Assembly (NCBI GenBank): GCA_025059945.1
Contig: JANXDC010000005.1
Span: 1-64,000, forward strand
Length of the DNA stretch: 64,000 nt
Reading direction: 5' to 3'
Source of the DNA: Bacteroidota bacterium
GTDB lineage: Bacteria; Bacteroidota; Rhodothermia; JANXDC01
Below are positions 1 through 7,250 of this stretch, piece after piece (the stretch's first letter is position 1; each line of letters starts with the position of its first letter). The notes below the pieces were generated by a model. It saw only the letters and a list, made by a program, of their open reading frames with translations, did not search any database and was not told where the DNA came from. The translations under genes and the position numbers were made by a program.

Positions 1-183
1 ACGATAATTGCCGTTCACATCGGCCGTGGCGCCCAACGTGAGCGCCTCAATGAAAACGTTCGCCCCCGGCAAAGGCTCGTTGTTCACATCCCGCACCGAA
101 CCCCGAATCACCAAGTTCTGCGCCATGAGCCCTAGGGGCCATAAGCAGAGAAACATCCACAGCAGCGTAGCGCGACGTGGCAT
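1..183 (-). CDS. TonB-dependent outer-membrane receptor, N-terminal fragment
   Basis: Only the first 61 codons lie in the window; the rest runs off the left edge. The start is ATG at 183, preceded by an excellent AGGAGG ribosome site at about 190-196. Residues 1-22 form a signal peptide ending in LMAQ, and the following 40 residues match the start of a CarboxypepD_reg-like domain (IRGSVRDVNNEPLPGANVFIE, then GATADVNGNYR). That arrangement opens SusC/RagA-type and other TonB-dependent receptors of Bacteroidota. Because the plug and barrel are not visible, another secreted protein with the same beta-sandwich domain is possible. A strong sigma70-like promoter lies upstream at 266-294. Confidence 0.72.
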   Translation of the reverse strand, partial: MPRRATLLWMFLCLWPLGLMAQNLVIRGSVRDVNNEPLPGANVFIEALTLGATADVNGNYR

Positions 184-226
184 GTGCTCTCCTCCTATGC
201 TGATGTTGCGATGCGTGAGGGACTTT

Positions 227-240
227 TCCCCCTAGGGGGA
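227..240. promoter_or_regulatory. 14-bp perfect palindrome in the receptor leader
   Basis: TCCCCCTAGGGGGA is fully self-complementary. It lies about 25 bases downstream of the -10 element of the minus-strand promoter, inside the predicted 5' leader of the receptor gene. It could be an operator; with no loop it is a poor RNA hairpin. Function is inferred from position only. Confidence 0.4.
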
Positions 241-265
241 TCTAGCCGACCCCGCGTCACGGAGC

Positions 266-294
266 ATAATACAATATGAACGATCGTTTGTCAA
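266..294 (-). promoter_or_regulatory. Sigma70-like promoter for the TonB receptor gene
   Basis: On the minus strand the -35 TTGACA (289-294) and the -10 TATTAT (266-271) are separated by exactly 17 bases, near-perfect against the general sigma70 consensus. The spacer contains the 10-bp palindrome AACGATCGTT (279-288), placed where a repressor would block polymerase. The predicted transcription start is near 259, giving a leader of about 75 bases. Confidence 0.65.
279..288. promoter_or_regulatory. 10-bp palindrome in the promoter spacer (candidate operator)
   Basis: AACGATCGTT is a perfect palindrome directly adjoining the -35 hexamer of the minus-strand promoter. The position suits a dimeric repressor. 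No regulator gene is adjacent, so the binding protein is unknown. Confidence 0.35.
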
Positions 295-310
295 GCCCGA
301 CTTTTATCTC

Positions 311-330
311 CGCGGGGCAAGGGCCCCGCG
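311..330. other. Strong GC hairpin upstream of the HD phosphohydrolase gene
   Basis: An 8-bp perfect stem, CGCGGGGC with GCCCCGCG, closes on a 4-base loop. Neither strand has a T-tract after it, so it is not a standard intrinsic terminator. It lies 55 bases before the ATG at 385 and could act in the leader RNA of that gene. Confidence 0.35.
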
Positions 331-384
331 ACAGGGGTCAGCTGCATAAGTTTGTGCGATATGCCGACAGTTCAGGGATCCGCT

Positions 385-1635
385 ATGAGCCGCTACAAGC
401 TATCGGCTGACCCCGTGCACGGGTTCATCAGCATTCCCCGGGGCCGGGTGCTAGAATACGTCGATCATCCGTACACGCAGCGCTTAAGGCGCATCCGCCA
501 GCTGGGCCTGGGCTTTCTGGTCTTCCCAGGAGCCGAACACAGCCGGTTTCAGCACGCCCTGGGCGCGATGGCGCTCATGCAAGAGGCCCTGCAGACGTTG
601 CAGGAGAAGGGAACCGAGATTAGCCCCCCGGAGCATGAGGCGGCGCTTCTGGCGGCGCTGCTACATGATCTAGGCCATGGGCCGTTTTCGCATGTGCTGG
701 AGGCCGTGCTGCTGCCGGGGTTTTCGCATGAACGGCTCACCCGGGCTCTTTTGGAACGCCTGGCTCTTCGGGATCCAGAGCTCAGGCTCACGATCGCCAT
801 CTTCACGGGCGCCTACTCGCGGCGCTTCCTGCACCAGCTCGTCTCCAGCCAGCTGGACATGGACCGGTTGGACTACTTGCGCCGGGACTCCTTCTACACC
901 GGCGTGGCCGAGGGGGTGATCGGCGTAGAACGGATCATCAAGACGATGCGGGTGGAGGCCGAGGAGCTCGTCATCGAGCAAAAGGGCGTATACGCGCTTG
1001 AGAACTACATCATCGCCCGGCGTCTTATGTACTGGCAGGTGTACCTGCACAAGACCGTGCTGGCCGCCGACAAGCTGCTTTTGGCCCTCCTGGAGCGGGC
1101 CCGCAGGCTGGCCTCGGAGCACGGGTCCGCGCTGGAGGGGCTTTCGCCGGCGCTACGCTTCTTCCTGGAGCGACCCCCGCAAGAGCTATCCGAGGAAGTC
1201 CTGGAGGCCTTCGTGCAACTGGACGATGCGGACGTGCTGGGGGCCGTTAAACGCTGGGCATTGGGACGGGAGCCCGTACTGCGGGATCTGGCCCGGAGGC
1301 TTTTGGAACGCCGCCTATTTCGAACGATCTTCTTGGATCACCCGCCCACGGAGGCGGAACTAGCCCGCTGGCGCGAGGCCGTTCGAAGGTGGCTCAGAAC
1401 GAAAGGGCTACCCGATGACTCCGACACGGTGTCGGCTTACTTGCAGTTGGACAACTCCCGGAACAGCGCCTATCAGCTCGGACACGAGGGTATATGGGTC
1501 TGGTATCCCGACGGCCGACGGGTGGAATTTTCCCGTGCCACGGACACGCCCGCGATCGAGGTTCTAGCCCATCCCGTAGTCAAGCACTACGTTTGCCTGC
1601 CCAAGGAGGTGGCCAGCGATGTGGGCCTGCTGTGA
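385..1635 (+). CDS. HD superfamily phosphohydrolase (dGTPase-like)
   Basis: This 416-residue protein belongs to the SAMHD1/dGTPase-like HD phosphohydrolases, which hydrolyse nucleotides or other phosphoesters with a bound metal; the substrate here is unknown. The metal-site motifs are RFQHALG (His57), HDLGHGPFSH (His94-Asp95) and the later SSQLDMDRLDYLRRD stretch typical of the family. The ATG at 385 is chosen because AGGGA lies 6 bases upstream and the product then begins with the usual family N-terminus (SRYKLSADPVHGFI). TTG at 352 and ATG at 361 are in-frame alternatives. It is monocistronic and converges on the deoxyhypusine synthase-like gene with 12 bases between them. Confidence 0.87.
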   Translation: MSRYKLSADPVHGFISIPRGRVLEYVDHPYTQRLRRIRQLGLGFLVFPGAEHSRFQHALGAMALMQEALQTLQEKGTEISPPEHEAALLAALLHDLGHGPFSHVLEAVLLPGFSHERLTRALLERLALRDPELRLTIAIFTGAYSRRFLHQLVSSQLDMDRLDYLRRDSFYTGVAEGVIGVERIIKTMRVEAEELVIEQKGVYALENYIIARRLMYWQVYLHKTVLAADKLLLALLERARRLASEHGSALEGLSPALRFFLERPPQELSEEVLEAFVQLDDADVLGAVKRWALGREPVLRDLARRLLERRLFRTIFLDHPPTEAELARWREAVRRWLRTKGLPDDSDTVSAYLQLDNSRNSAYQLGHEGIWVWYPDGRRVEFSRATDTPAIEVLAHPVVKHYVCLPKEVASDVGLL

Positions 1636-1647
1636 ACCGAGGCCGAA

Positions 1648-2703
1648 TTACGAGCGGGCCGTCAACTCGGCCGAGGCCAACCACTCCTGCCAGCGCCGGC
1701 GGGGCCGCTCTCGCCAAGCCCCTTTGCGCCAAGCGTAGTTCACCAAAAGCGGCATGGCCAAAGTAGCCTCGGCGAAGACCATCTGCTCATATGTTGTGGC
1801 CACCTTGCCCCAGGAGCTGGCCTCCTTGAGCGTGGAGCCCGATAGCCCGCCGTCGCGCTCATCGGCCACCGTGATCTGCACGGCGTACTTGTGCATGGGG
1901 GCCTCTGCGCCGAGGATGTCGGCCGCCACGACAACGTCCTGAGCGAAGTTCTTAGGCGCGCCGCCCCCGATCATGAGCAGGCCTGTTTCGCGTGCCGCGA
2001 TTTTCAGCTGCGTTAGCTCCCGAAAATCCGCCGCCGAATCGATCGTCACATGCTGCTCCGGCCGCTGCGTTTGGTGGTAGACGAGCCCAAAGCCCGCTGA
2101 GCAATCCGAAAAGGCGGGCACGAAGATGGGCACCCCGTACCGATAGGCGGCATACACGACGGAGTCTTCCACCTTAGGCCCTCCTTGGGCCTCTAGATAT
2201 CGGCCCATCTCGTAGAGGAACTCGCGGGACGAATACGGCCGGGGTTCAAGTTGATCGGCGATCCGCGCGATCGTAAAATCGCACTCCCGCAACTCGTCTT
2301 CGTCGATGTATGTATCGTAGATCCGGTCGATGTGCAGAGCGCGCAGTTCCTCGTCGTCCACCCAAGGGCTTCCTTTGTAGTGCCGAAAGCCCAGAGCCTC
2401 AAAGAAGTCTTGATCGACCATGATCGCGCCCGTAGAGACGATCGCGTCGACCATGTTGTAGCGGATCATGTCATAGACGAGCCGCTTTAGGCCGGCGCTA
2501 AAAAGCGATCCGGCCAAGGTCAGGATCACCGTGCAGTCGGTATCCCGGAGCATCTGCTCGTAGATCTTGGCGGCTCGGGCCAGGTTGCGGGCCTGAAAGG
2601 CCATGTGTTCCATGGCCTCTATTAGAGGCACCGCATCGAAGGTGCTCATGTCCAGATGTCGAATCGGCTCCCGCAGATAATCGGCCTTGGTTCGCTGCGG
2701 CAT
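1648..2703 (-). CDS. Deoxyhypusine synthase-like protein
   Basis: This 351-residue protein is a full-length member of the deoxyhypusine synthase family, which moves the aminobutyl group of spermidine in an NAD-dependent reaction. Family features are the GSLFSAGLKRLVYDMI and DAIVSTGAI segments near residues 70-95, the GGGAPKNF NAD loop, and the C-terminal GSTLKEASSWGK block carrying the lysine that forms the imine intermediate. Bacteria have no eIF5A, and bacterial members are usually thought to make homospermidine or related polyamines; which applies here is not shown. ATG at 2703 has GGGAG 7 bases upstream; GTG at 2709 lies too close to that site. It stands alone. Confidence 0.85.
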   Translation of the reverse strand: MPQRTKADYLREPIRHLDMSTFDAVPLIEAMEHMAFQARNLARAAKIYEQMLRDTDCTVILTLAGSLFSAGLKRLVYDMIRYNMVDAIVSTGAIMVDQDFFEALGFRHYKGSPWVDDEELRALHIDRIYDTYIDEDELRECDFTIARIADQLEPRPYSSREFLYEMGRYLEAQGGPKVEDSVVYAAYRYGVPIFVPAFSDCSAGFGLVYHQTQRPEQHVTIDSAADFRELTQLKIAARETGLLMIGGGAPKNFAQDVVVAADILGAEAPMHKYAVQITVADERDGGLSGSTLKEASSWGKVATTYEQMVFAEATLAMPLLVNYAWRKGAWRERPRRRWQEWLASAELTARS

Positions 2704-2816
2704 GCTCACTCTCCCGCCCGAAAATGTTAGAGGGGGCGAGGCCTATATCCTCGTCCCCTGCAAGCGAAAGTCGCAGATCTTTATATGCCCCGGTCCTTAG
2801 GGAGGTTCCCCCGGTT

Positions 2817-3458
2817 TTAGCGGCTCTGCCGCAGCAGGCCCCCCAGCTCCCGCGCCAGCCGCCGCGCCGCAGCCCGCAGCGCGTAGCGCTGCTCGTAGTC
2901 CGGGCTCGTAAAAAAGCCGGATAGGGAGAAATGGTTTTGCGCAAAGGCGCTTCCCATCCACAGCACGTTGCCCCCAGGGAGCGCGTAAAGGCGCAGGCCG
3001 AGGCCGGCATATTGGCGGGCCTCAAGCCCTTGGGTTTGGGTACGGATCTCCTGCACCGGACGCCCTTTCTCGTAGACGCGCGTGACGGTCTCGATGGGAA
3101 CGGATTCCAGACGCTGCCCCTGTGTGAGCAGCTGCACGTGCGCAAGGGCCTCAAAGCCCTGCGCCTTTAGGTGCTCCAGAAGGGACTCCTGAGTCCACGT
3201 CCGCGTAGGCGGGGCCACCTCAAGAGCTAAGAGGGCCTCAAGACCTGCTCGGCTGAGCTCCTCTGCTGTGGCCCGCTCTACGCTTTGGCGCCAGGCCAGA
3301 TCCTGCAGATCCGCCAGCACCACGACGCGCTTGGGGGGCGTAGCCTCCCGATATGCGGGATCCACGTAGGAGCTTACGCGCACGCTGGTGCATCCAAACC
3401 CTCCCACCAGGAGCAGCCCCACGACTGCGGCATTCGCAAGGCGAGTGTGAATGGGCAT
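2817..3458 (-). CDS. Hypothetical lipoprotein
   Basis: The 213-residue product starts with a lipoprotein signal peptide (hydrophobic residues 9-20, lipobox GGFGC with Cys23). The mature part has repeated RVVVLADLQDLAW and YAGLGLRLYALPGGNVLW-like strands, reminiscent of the periplasmic domains of DUF4136/CsgG-like outer-membrane lipoproteins, but I cannot assign a family. It is the last gene of the minus-strand array beginning at the cysteine desulfurase, 18 bases after the methyltransferase stop, with a GGAGGGA ribosome site. Envelope location is well supported; function is unknown. Confidence 0.7.
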   Translation of the reverse strand: MPIHTRLANAAVVGLLLVGGFGCTSVRVSSYVDPAYREATPPKRVVVLADLQDLAWRQSVERATAEELSRAGLEALLALEVAPPTRTWTQESLLEHLKAQGFEALAHVQLLTQGQRLESVPIETVTRVYEKGRPVQEIRTQTQGLEARQYAGLGLRLYALPGGNVLWMGSAFAQNHFSLSGFFTSPDYEQRYALRAAARRLARELGGLLRQSR

Positions 3459-3476
3459 CTGTCTATCCCTCCGTTC

Positions 3477-4286
3477 TTAAGGGTCCTCCCATCCGAAACG
3501 CACGCGCATGCCGCGTTTGTCCGGCTCGAAACGCAGCCAAAAGCGATCGGCGCGGCGCCAAGTCCACACATACGACCAATTCGGGCACTCTCCGGCACGG
3601 CAGATGGGCAGCTCATCGTGCAGGACTTCCATCGCGAAGAACACCACCTCCCCTTCAAGTCCCTCCAGGTTGCCATGAATATAGGAGAGGGTTTCGCCAA
3701 AGCGCCACCGGCAGAGCTGGCGCTGTGGCCGCAGACCCCTTTCAGCAAAAAGGCCTGAGACGAGCAGCCCGTCGAGCCGACTGAGCACGTCCAGAGACAC
3801 GGTGCGATCGGCTATGAGCGCGGCCCGCACGGTCCCCACAAGCAGCCGCCCCCCGTTGGGCAAAACCAGCCGAGGCCGAATCGGCAGCTGGGAGAGCACA
3901 TGCAGGTCCTCGTCGTACAGCAGCTGTCCGTATAGGTCGTGTACGAGCACGTCGATGGGTTCAGGCGCTTCGAAGTCCCGCAGGTCGGCCCGCAGAACGC
4001 GCACCTGGGGAAAAGCCCGCAGCCGCTCGCGGGCCAGCCCATACAGCAAGGGGTTGGACTCGACCGCGTACACGCGCCGAGCGCCCAAACGGGCCAGGTA
4101 GGCGCTAAAGATCCCCAGCCCGCAGCCGGCCTCCAGGCAGACGGCCCCTCGGATGCGATCCCTGTGTCGGCGCAGCAGGCGCTTGTAGGCCCACTCGCGA
4201 CGGCGATCGTCGTAGATGCTGATAAACGTCAGAAAGTCGTCGTACTCGGCAAACCGCTTCGGAGGCAGGTAATTGAGGATGTCCAT
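3477..4286 (-). CDS. SAM-dependent methyltransferase, PRMT-like Rossmann fold
   Basis: A class I methyltransferase of 269 residues. The SAM site is clear: motif I CLEAGCGLGIFSAYLARLGA at about residue 50, the acidic motif II in VYAVESNPL, then LRADLRDF. The substrate is not evident. The Glu-rich VHDLYGQLLYDEDL region and the later strands recall protein arginine methyltransferase-like proteins, which is only a suggestion. ATG at 4286 is chosen because it lies 7 bases after the stop of the DCC-family gene with AGGGG before it; an upstream extension to 4370 would overlap that gene. It sits in the Fe-S operon. Confidence 0.72.
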   Translation of the reverse strand: MDILNYLPPKRFAEYDDFLTFISIYDDRRREWAYKRLLRRHRDRIRGAVCLEAGCGLGIFSAYLARLGARRVYAVESNPLLYGLARERLRAFPQVRVLRADLRDFEAPEPIDVLVHDLYGQLLYDEDLHVLSQLPIRPRLVLPNGGRLLVGTVRAALIADRTVSLDVLSRLDGLLVSGLFAERGLRPQRQLCRWRFGETLSYIHGNLEGLEGEVVFFAMEVLHDELPICRAGECPNWSYVWTWRRADRFWLRFEPDKRGMRVRFGWEDP

Positions 4287-4293
4287 GGGACCC

Positions 4294-4653
4294 CTACAGG
4301 GGGCATTCGCACTGCGGTGCGGCACGACCCAGCCGGTATCGACGACGGGCGATGAACCGATAGAGGGCATCGCGCCAAGGTCGGGGGATCCAGCGACCTA
4401 GGGAGAAGACGCGCCACGGCCAGGGCAAAAGCCCCAGAACCCGGAAGACCGCCTCAGAGGCCGTCCATCGATGGCCCGCAAAGCGCACGATAAGGCTAGA
4501 CATCTTAGCCTGTTCTGCGGGGGCCAAAGTGGAGATCGGAACGAAGCGAAACCGCCCCGGCGCGCGGCGCTCTAGCCACCGGCGAAAGCTTGAGCACAAC
4601 GCGCAGCCATCGTCGTAGAACACCTCGGCGATCTTTAGCGGGGGCGTCTCCAT
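4294..4653 (-). CDS. DCC family thiol-disulfide oxidoreductase (DUF393)
   Basis: A 119-residue protein with the signature that names the DCC family: YDDGCALC near the N-terminus, with Cys17 and Cys20 forming a CxxC pair in a thioredoxin-like setting. A second family block, RFVPISTL, and the amphipathic VLGLLPWPWRVF/ALYRFIARRRYRL segments follow. A redox role on thiols is predicted for the family, but partners are not known. The start overlaps the DUF2480 gene by 19 bases, so the two are translated together. The CxxC chemistry and neighbours suggest a link to Fe-S or sulfur handling (inference). Confidence 0.82.
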   Translation of the reverse strand: METPPLKIAEVFYDDGCALCSSFRRWLERRAPGRFRFVPISTLAPAEQAKMSSLIVRFAGHRWTASEAVFRVLGLLPWPWRVFSLGRWIPRPWRDALYRFIARRRYRLGRAAPQCECPL

Positions 4654-5153
4654 AGGGGCACGGCGGAGCAGGGTTCCCCGTAGAGGAGTTTATCGCAGAC
4701 CGCAAGCAGCCGTTGGGTGGCCTCTACGTAGGCAGAGGCGGGCACATGGGGGCTGGCGCAGCCCCGGAGCACGACCTTGCGCCCGGCGTACTGGGCCCAA
4801 TCCACCTGGGCCAGGGCGCGCACGTAGTAGTCGCGCAGCAGCTCCTCGCGAGAGCCCAGGCAGATCGAGCGCGCGTAGGGGGCCAGATGCGCGCACAAAA
4901 GCGGGTAGGCCCACTGCGGCACGATGGCCGCTGTGGAGCAGTACAGGTGCACGTGATGGCCCGCATATTGGTTCCAGTCGTGCGCGGCCAGGGCCTGGCG
5001 AAACTCCCGCTCCCGTAATAAGAGCCCCATGTGCAGGAAGTCCCGCAGGTCTATGCCCGTAATAGGGGCCCCATCGAAGAGCGCCTCCAGGTCGAAGACG
5101 AGCAGCCCCGAGCGGGCCACGCGGTTTTGCGGTTCGGGCTCTAGGCGCGGCAA
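4635..5153 (-). CDS. DUF2480 family protein
   Basis: This 172-residue protein matches DUF2480, a family I know mainly from Bacteroidota: NRVARSGLLVFDLE at the start, LLREREFRQAL.HDW..Y in the middle, PQWAYPLL, and the closing VVLRGC block followed by VEATQRLL and YGEPCSAVPLW. The conserved cysteines in LRGC and GEPCS are present. Function is not established for the family. The start is an unusual TTG at 5153, supported by a strong GGGAGGGA site 5 bases upstream and by alignment of the family N-terminus. It lies 18 bases after the A-type carrier gene and overlaps the DCC gene. Confidence 0.85.
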   Translation of the reverse strand: MPRLEPEPQNRVARSGLLVFDLEALFDGAPITGIDLRDFLHMGLLLREREFRQALAAHDWNQYAGHHVHLYCSTAAIVPQWAYPLLCAHLAPYARSICLGSREELLRDYYVRALAQVDWAQYAGRKVVLRGCASPHVPASAYVEATQRLLAVCDKLLYGEPCSAVPLWRRPR

Positions 5154-5171
5154 GGCGTCCCTCCCGCTTTT

Positions 5172-5498
5172 TTAGACGGCGAAGGACTCTCCACAGGCGC
5201 AGGTGCGGGCTGCGTTGGGGTTTCGGAAGTGAAAGCCCTTGCCCTCTAGCCCGTCGGAGAAGTCCAGCTCGGATCCGGCCAAGTACAGGAAGCTGCGAAA
5301 ATCGACAAAAAGCCGAATCCCCTTGTCCTCGAACACCTGATCGTCGGGGCCCGCTGCGCACTCGAATTCCAGCTGATAGGTCAGCCCAGCGCATCCGCCG
5401 CCGATGATACGGACCCGAACGCCGTACTCGGGCCCCTTGCCCTCTTTTTCCCGGATCCTGCGGATCTGGGCTGCGGCGCGCTCGCTAACGGTGATCAT
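5172..5498 (-). CDS. A-type iron-sulfur cluster carrier (IscA/SufA/ErpA family)
   Basis: A 108-residue A-type carrier that receives and delivers Fe-S clusters to apoproteins. The three ligand cysteines are in place: Cys36 in GGGCAGLTY, and Cys100 and Cys102 in the TCACGESF tail. The internal LFVD..SFLYL.GSELDF block is also typical. ATG at 5498 gives the normal family length; the much longer frame upstream lies inside the desulfurase gene. It follows the desulfurase stop by 35 bases, so sulfur donor and carrier are co-expressed. Which subtype (IscA, SufA or ErpA) cannot be fixed from sequence by eye. Confidence 0.92.
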   Translation of the reverse strand: MITVSERAAAQIRRIREKEGKGPEYGVRVRIIGGGCAGLTYQLEFECAAGPDDQVFEDKGIRLFVDFRSFLYLAGSELDFSDGLEGKGFHFRNPNAARTCACGESFAV

Positions 5499-5533
5499 GT
5501 CCCCAGGACCTCGTCTTTTGAAGGACCGGTTTT

Positions 5534-6685
5534 TTACACCGAAGCCGCCGCAGCAAGTTCCGGCACCACGGCCGCAAAGCGGGCCTGGGCGAAGGCGATC
5601 TCCTCCGGCGTCGTAAAACGGCCCAAGCTGATCCGTATGGACTCGGTGGCCTCTTTTCCCGAAAGCCCCATCGCGCGCAGCACGTGACTGGGCAAGGAAA
5701 GGCCCGATGAACAGGCCGAACCCGTGGAGAAGGCCAGTTCGGGAAGAGCTCGAGCCAGTTGATCGTTGCGTATCCCCGGAAAACGGACGTTGAGCACGTG
5801 CGCAAGCCGGGGCTCGCGCGCCCCGTTGCGCTGCGCCCCCAGCGCCAGCAGGGCCTCCTCTAGCTGGTCGCGTAGCGCGCACAGTCGCATCGCTTCGGCC
5901 TCCATCTGCAGGCGGGCGATCTGGGCCGCATAGCCTAATCCGACGATGGCCGGGGTGTTGGGCGTGCCGCTTCGCAGCCCGCCTTCATGCCCGCCGCCGT
6001 GCAAGAGCGGTTCAATGCGGATCCCGCGCCGAACGTACAGAAAGCCCGCCCCCTTGGGGGCGTAGAACTTGTGCCCCGAGGCGGCCAGCAAGTCCACGCC
6101 CGTGCGCCGAACGTCGACGGGGATTTTGCCCACGGCTTGCGTGGCGTCCGTAAGCACGTACAAGCCGCGCGCGTGGGCGATCCGGACCACGTCCGCGATC
6201 GGGTAGATAAGCCCCGTTTCGTTGTTGGCCCACATGACAGCCACGAACAAGGTCTCAGGCCGCAGGGCGGCCTCCAGGGCTTGCAGATCGACATGCCCCT
6301 GCCGATCCACCCCCAGCACGGTCAGGGACCAGCCTTGGCGTTCCAGCCAGCGGCAGGCCTCTAGCACGGCCTTGTGCTCGGTGGCGATCGTAACGCAGTG
6401 CCGGCGCTCCGGATGCGCCCAGGCCAATCCCTTAATGGCCCAGTTTACGGCTTCTGTGGCCCCGGCCGTAAAGCAGATCTCCGCGGGATCGGCGTTGATG
6501 AGCTCCGCCACCTGGGCGCGCGCCCGCTCTATCGCCTCGGCGGCTACACGACCGAGGCGGTGCAGCCGGCTTGCGGGGTTGCCGAAATGCTCGCAGAAGT
6601 AGGGCCGCATGGCCTCCCAGACGCGGCTGTCGACGGGCGTGGTGGCGTTGTAGTCCAGGTACACAAGACAGTCCGCGTTGGCCAT
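5534..6685 (-). CDS. Cysteine desulfurase (NifS/IscS family)
   Basis: A 383-residue PLP enzyme that takes sulfur from cysteine for Fe-S clusters and other thio-cofactors. Visible catalytic residues are His104 (ATEHK), Asp180 and Gln183 (TDATQAVGK), the PLP lysine Lys206 (SGHKFYAPKG) and the active cysteine Cys325 in STGSACSSG. The length and the class I-type loop fit the NifS/IscS group and not SufS. It is the first gene of a six-gene minus-strand operon ending near 2817, with its own promoter at 6729-6757 and a hairpin in the leader at 6709-6728. Confidence 0.95.
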   Translation of the reverse strand: MANADCLVYLDYNATTPVDSRVWEAMRPYFCEHFGNPASRLHRLGRVAAEAIERARAQVAELINADPAEICFTAGATEAVNWAIKGLAWAHPERRHCVTIATEHKAVLEACRWLERQGWSLTVLGVDRQGHVDLQALEAALRPETLFVAVMWANNETGLIYPIADVVRIAHARGLYVLTDATQAVGKIPVDVRRTGVDLLAASGHKFYAPKGAGFLYVRRGIRIEPLLHGGGHEGGLRSGTPNTPAIVGLGYAAQIARLQMEAEAMRLCALRDQLEEALLALGAQRNGAREPRLAHVLNVRFPGIRNDQLARALPELAFSTGSACSSGLSLPSHVLRAMGLSGKEATESIRISLGRFTTPEEIAFAQARFAAVVPELAAAASV

Positions 6686-6708
6686 CTGGATCCCCCTTGT
6701 AAGTTGGG

Positions 6709-6728
6709 GTGAGCCTCTCCTTGCTCAC
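6709..6728 (-). promoter_or_regulatory. Hairpin in the leader of the Fe-S operon
   Basis: GTGAGC and GCTCAC form a 6-bp perfect stem around an 8-base loop containing AAGGAG. It lies between the predicted -10 (6729-6734) and the desulfurase start, close to the transcription start. It might be an operator or an RNA control element for Fe-S synthesis. No T-tract follows. Confidence 0.35.
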
Positions 6729-6757
6729 AAAATAGGGCTTAGATGGGCCGAATACAA
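6729..6757 (-). promoter_or_regulatory. Sigma70-like promoter of the Fe-S operon
   Basis: Minus-strand TTGTAT (6752-6757) and TATTTT (6729-6734) are 17 bases apart. They lie in the 85-base gap between the rfbC stop and the desulfurase start, so the Fe-S genes can be transcribed separately from the dTDP-sugar genes upstream. Confidence 0.5.
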
Positions 6758-6770
6758 CTAGGGACGGGGC

Positions 6771-7250
6771 TTAGTCCATTCGAAAAGGGCTCTCGGGATC
6801 GAGCTCATGCCGGATTTCATCGACCGGCTCGCTTCGACCCCAGCCTCGGTATAGGCGATTGGGACAGTTGATGATGAGGCCGTCTACAGATCCCACATTT
6901 CGGTAACCGTGCACCACACCCGGGGGCACGAAAAAGGCCAGCGGACGGCTTGCGCCGGCCAGCCAACGTTCCTGTTGTCCGTAGGCGGGCGATTCCGGCC
7001 GGTTATCCCAGAGCCGCACCTCGAAGTTGGAGGGCCCCGGAAAGCAGAACAGGTCCGCCTGCTCCCGGTGCTCGTGCGGCCCTCGGGCCACACCCGGACG
7101 GGTCACGGAAACGTAGGCCATCACGGGATAGGCGGCCGGATCGGCGAGCTCATCTTGCCGGAAGAGCTCCATGAGCCAGCCGCGCTCGTCTTCATATCGC
7201 ACAAGCTCCCAGACGCGCACCCCGGGAATGCGCGAACGCAGCTGCCGCAT
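6771..7250 (-). CDS. dTDP-4-dehydrorhamnose 3,5-epimerase-like protein (RmlC-type cupin)
   Basis: A 159-residue cupin of the RmlC superfamily. The recognisable parts are the N-terminal DERGWLMELFR, the ARGPHEH loop that carries the active-site histidine, the QADLFCF strand and the FVPPGVVHGYRN segment. The classical RGLH(F/Y)Q motif is altered to RGPHEHREQ, so it may act on another dTDP-sugar or be an isomerase of the same fold. Its ATG follows the rfbA stop codon with no base between, and it is third in the rfbB-rfbA-rfbC operon. A reductase (rfbD) is absent nearby. Confidence 0.72.
   Translation of the reverse strand: MRQLRSRIPGVRVWELVRYEDERGWLMELFRQDELADPAAYPVMAYVSVTRPGVARGPHEHREQADLFCFPGPSNFEVRLWDNRPESPAYGQQERWLAGASRPLAFFVPPGVVHGYRNVGSVDGLIINCPNRLYRGWGRSEPVDEIRHELDPESPFRMD

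Noticed and set aside
4287-4370. Longer start for the methyltransferase
   Set aside because: It would overlap the DCC-family gene and adds residues with no similarity to methyltransferases.
5499-5882. Long upstream extension of the A-type carrier frame (to 5882)
   Set aside because: It lies wholly inside the cysteine desulfurase gene in another frame, has no family similarity, and ATG at 5498 gives the normal length.
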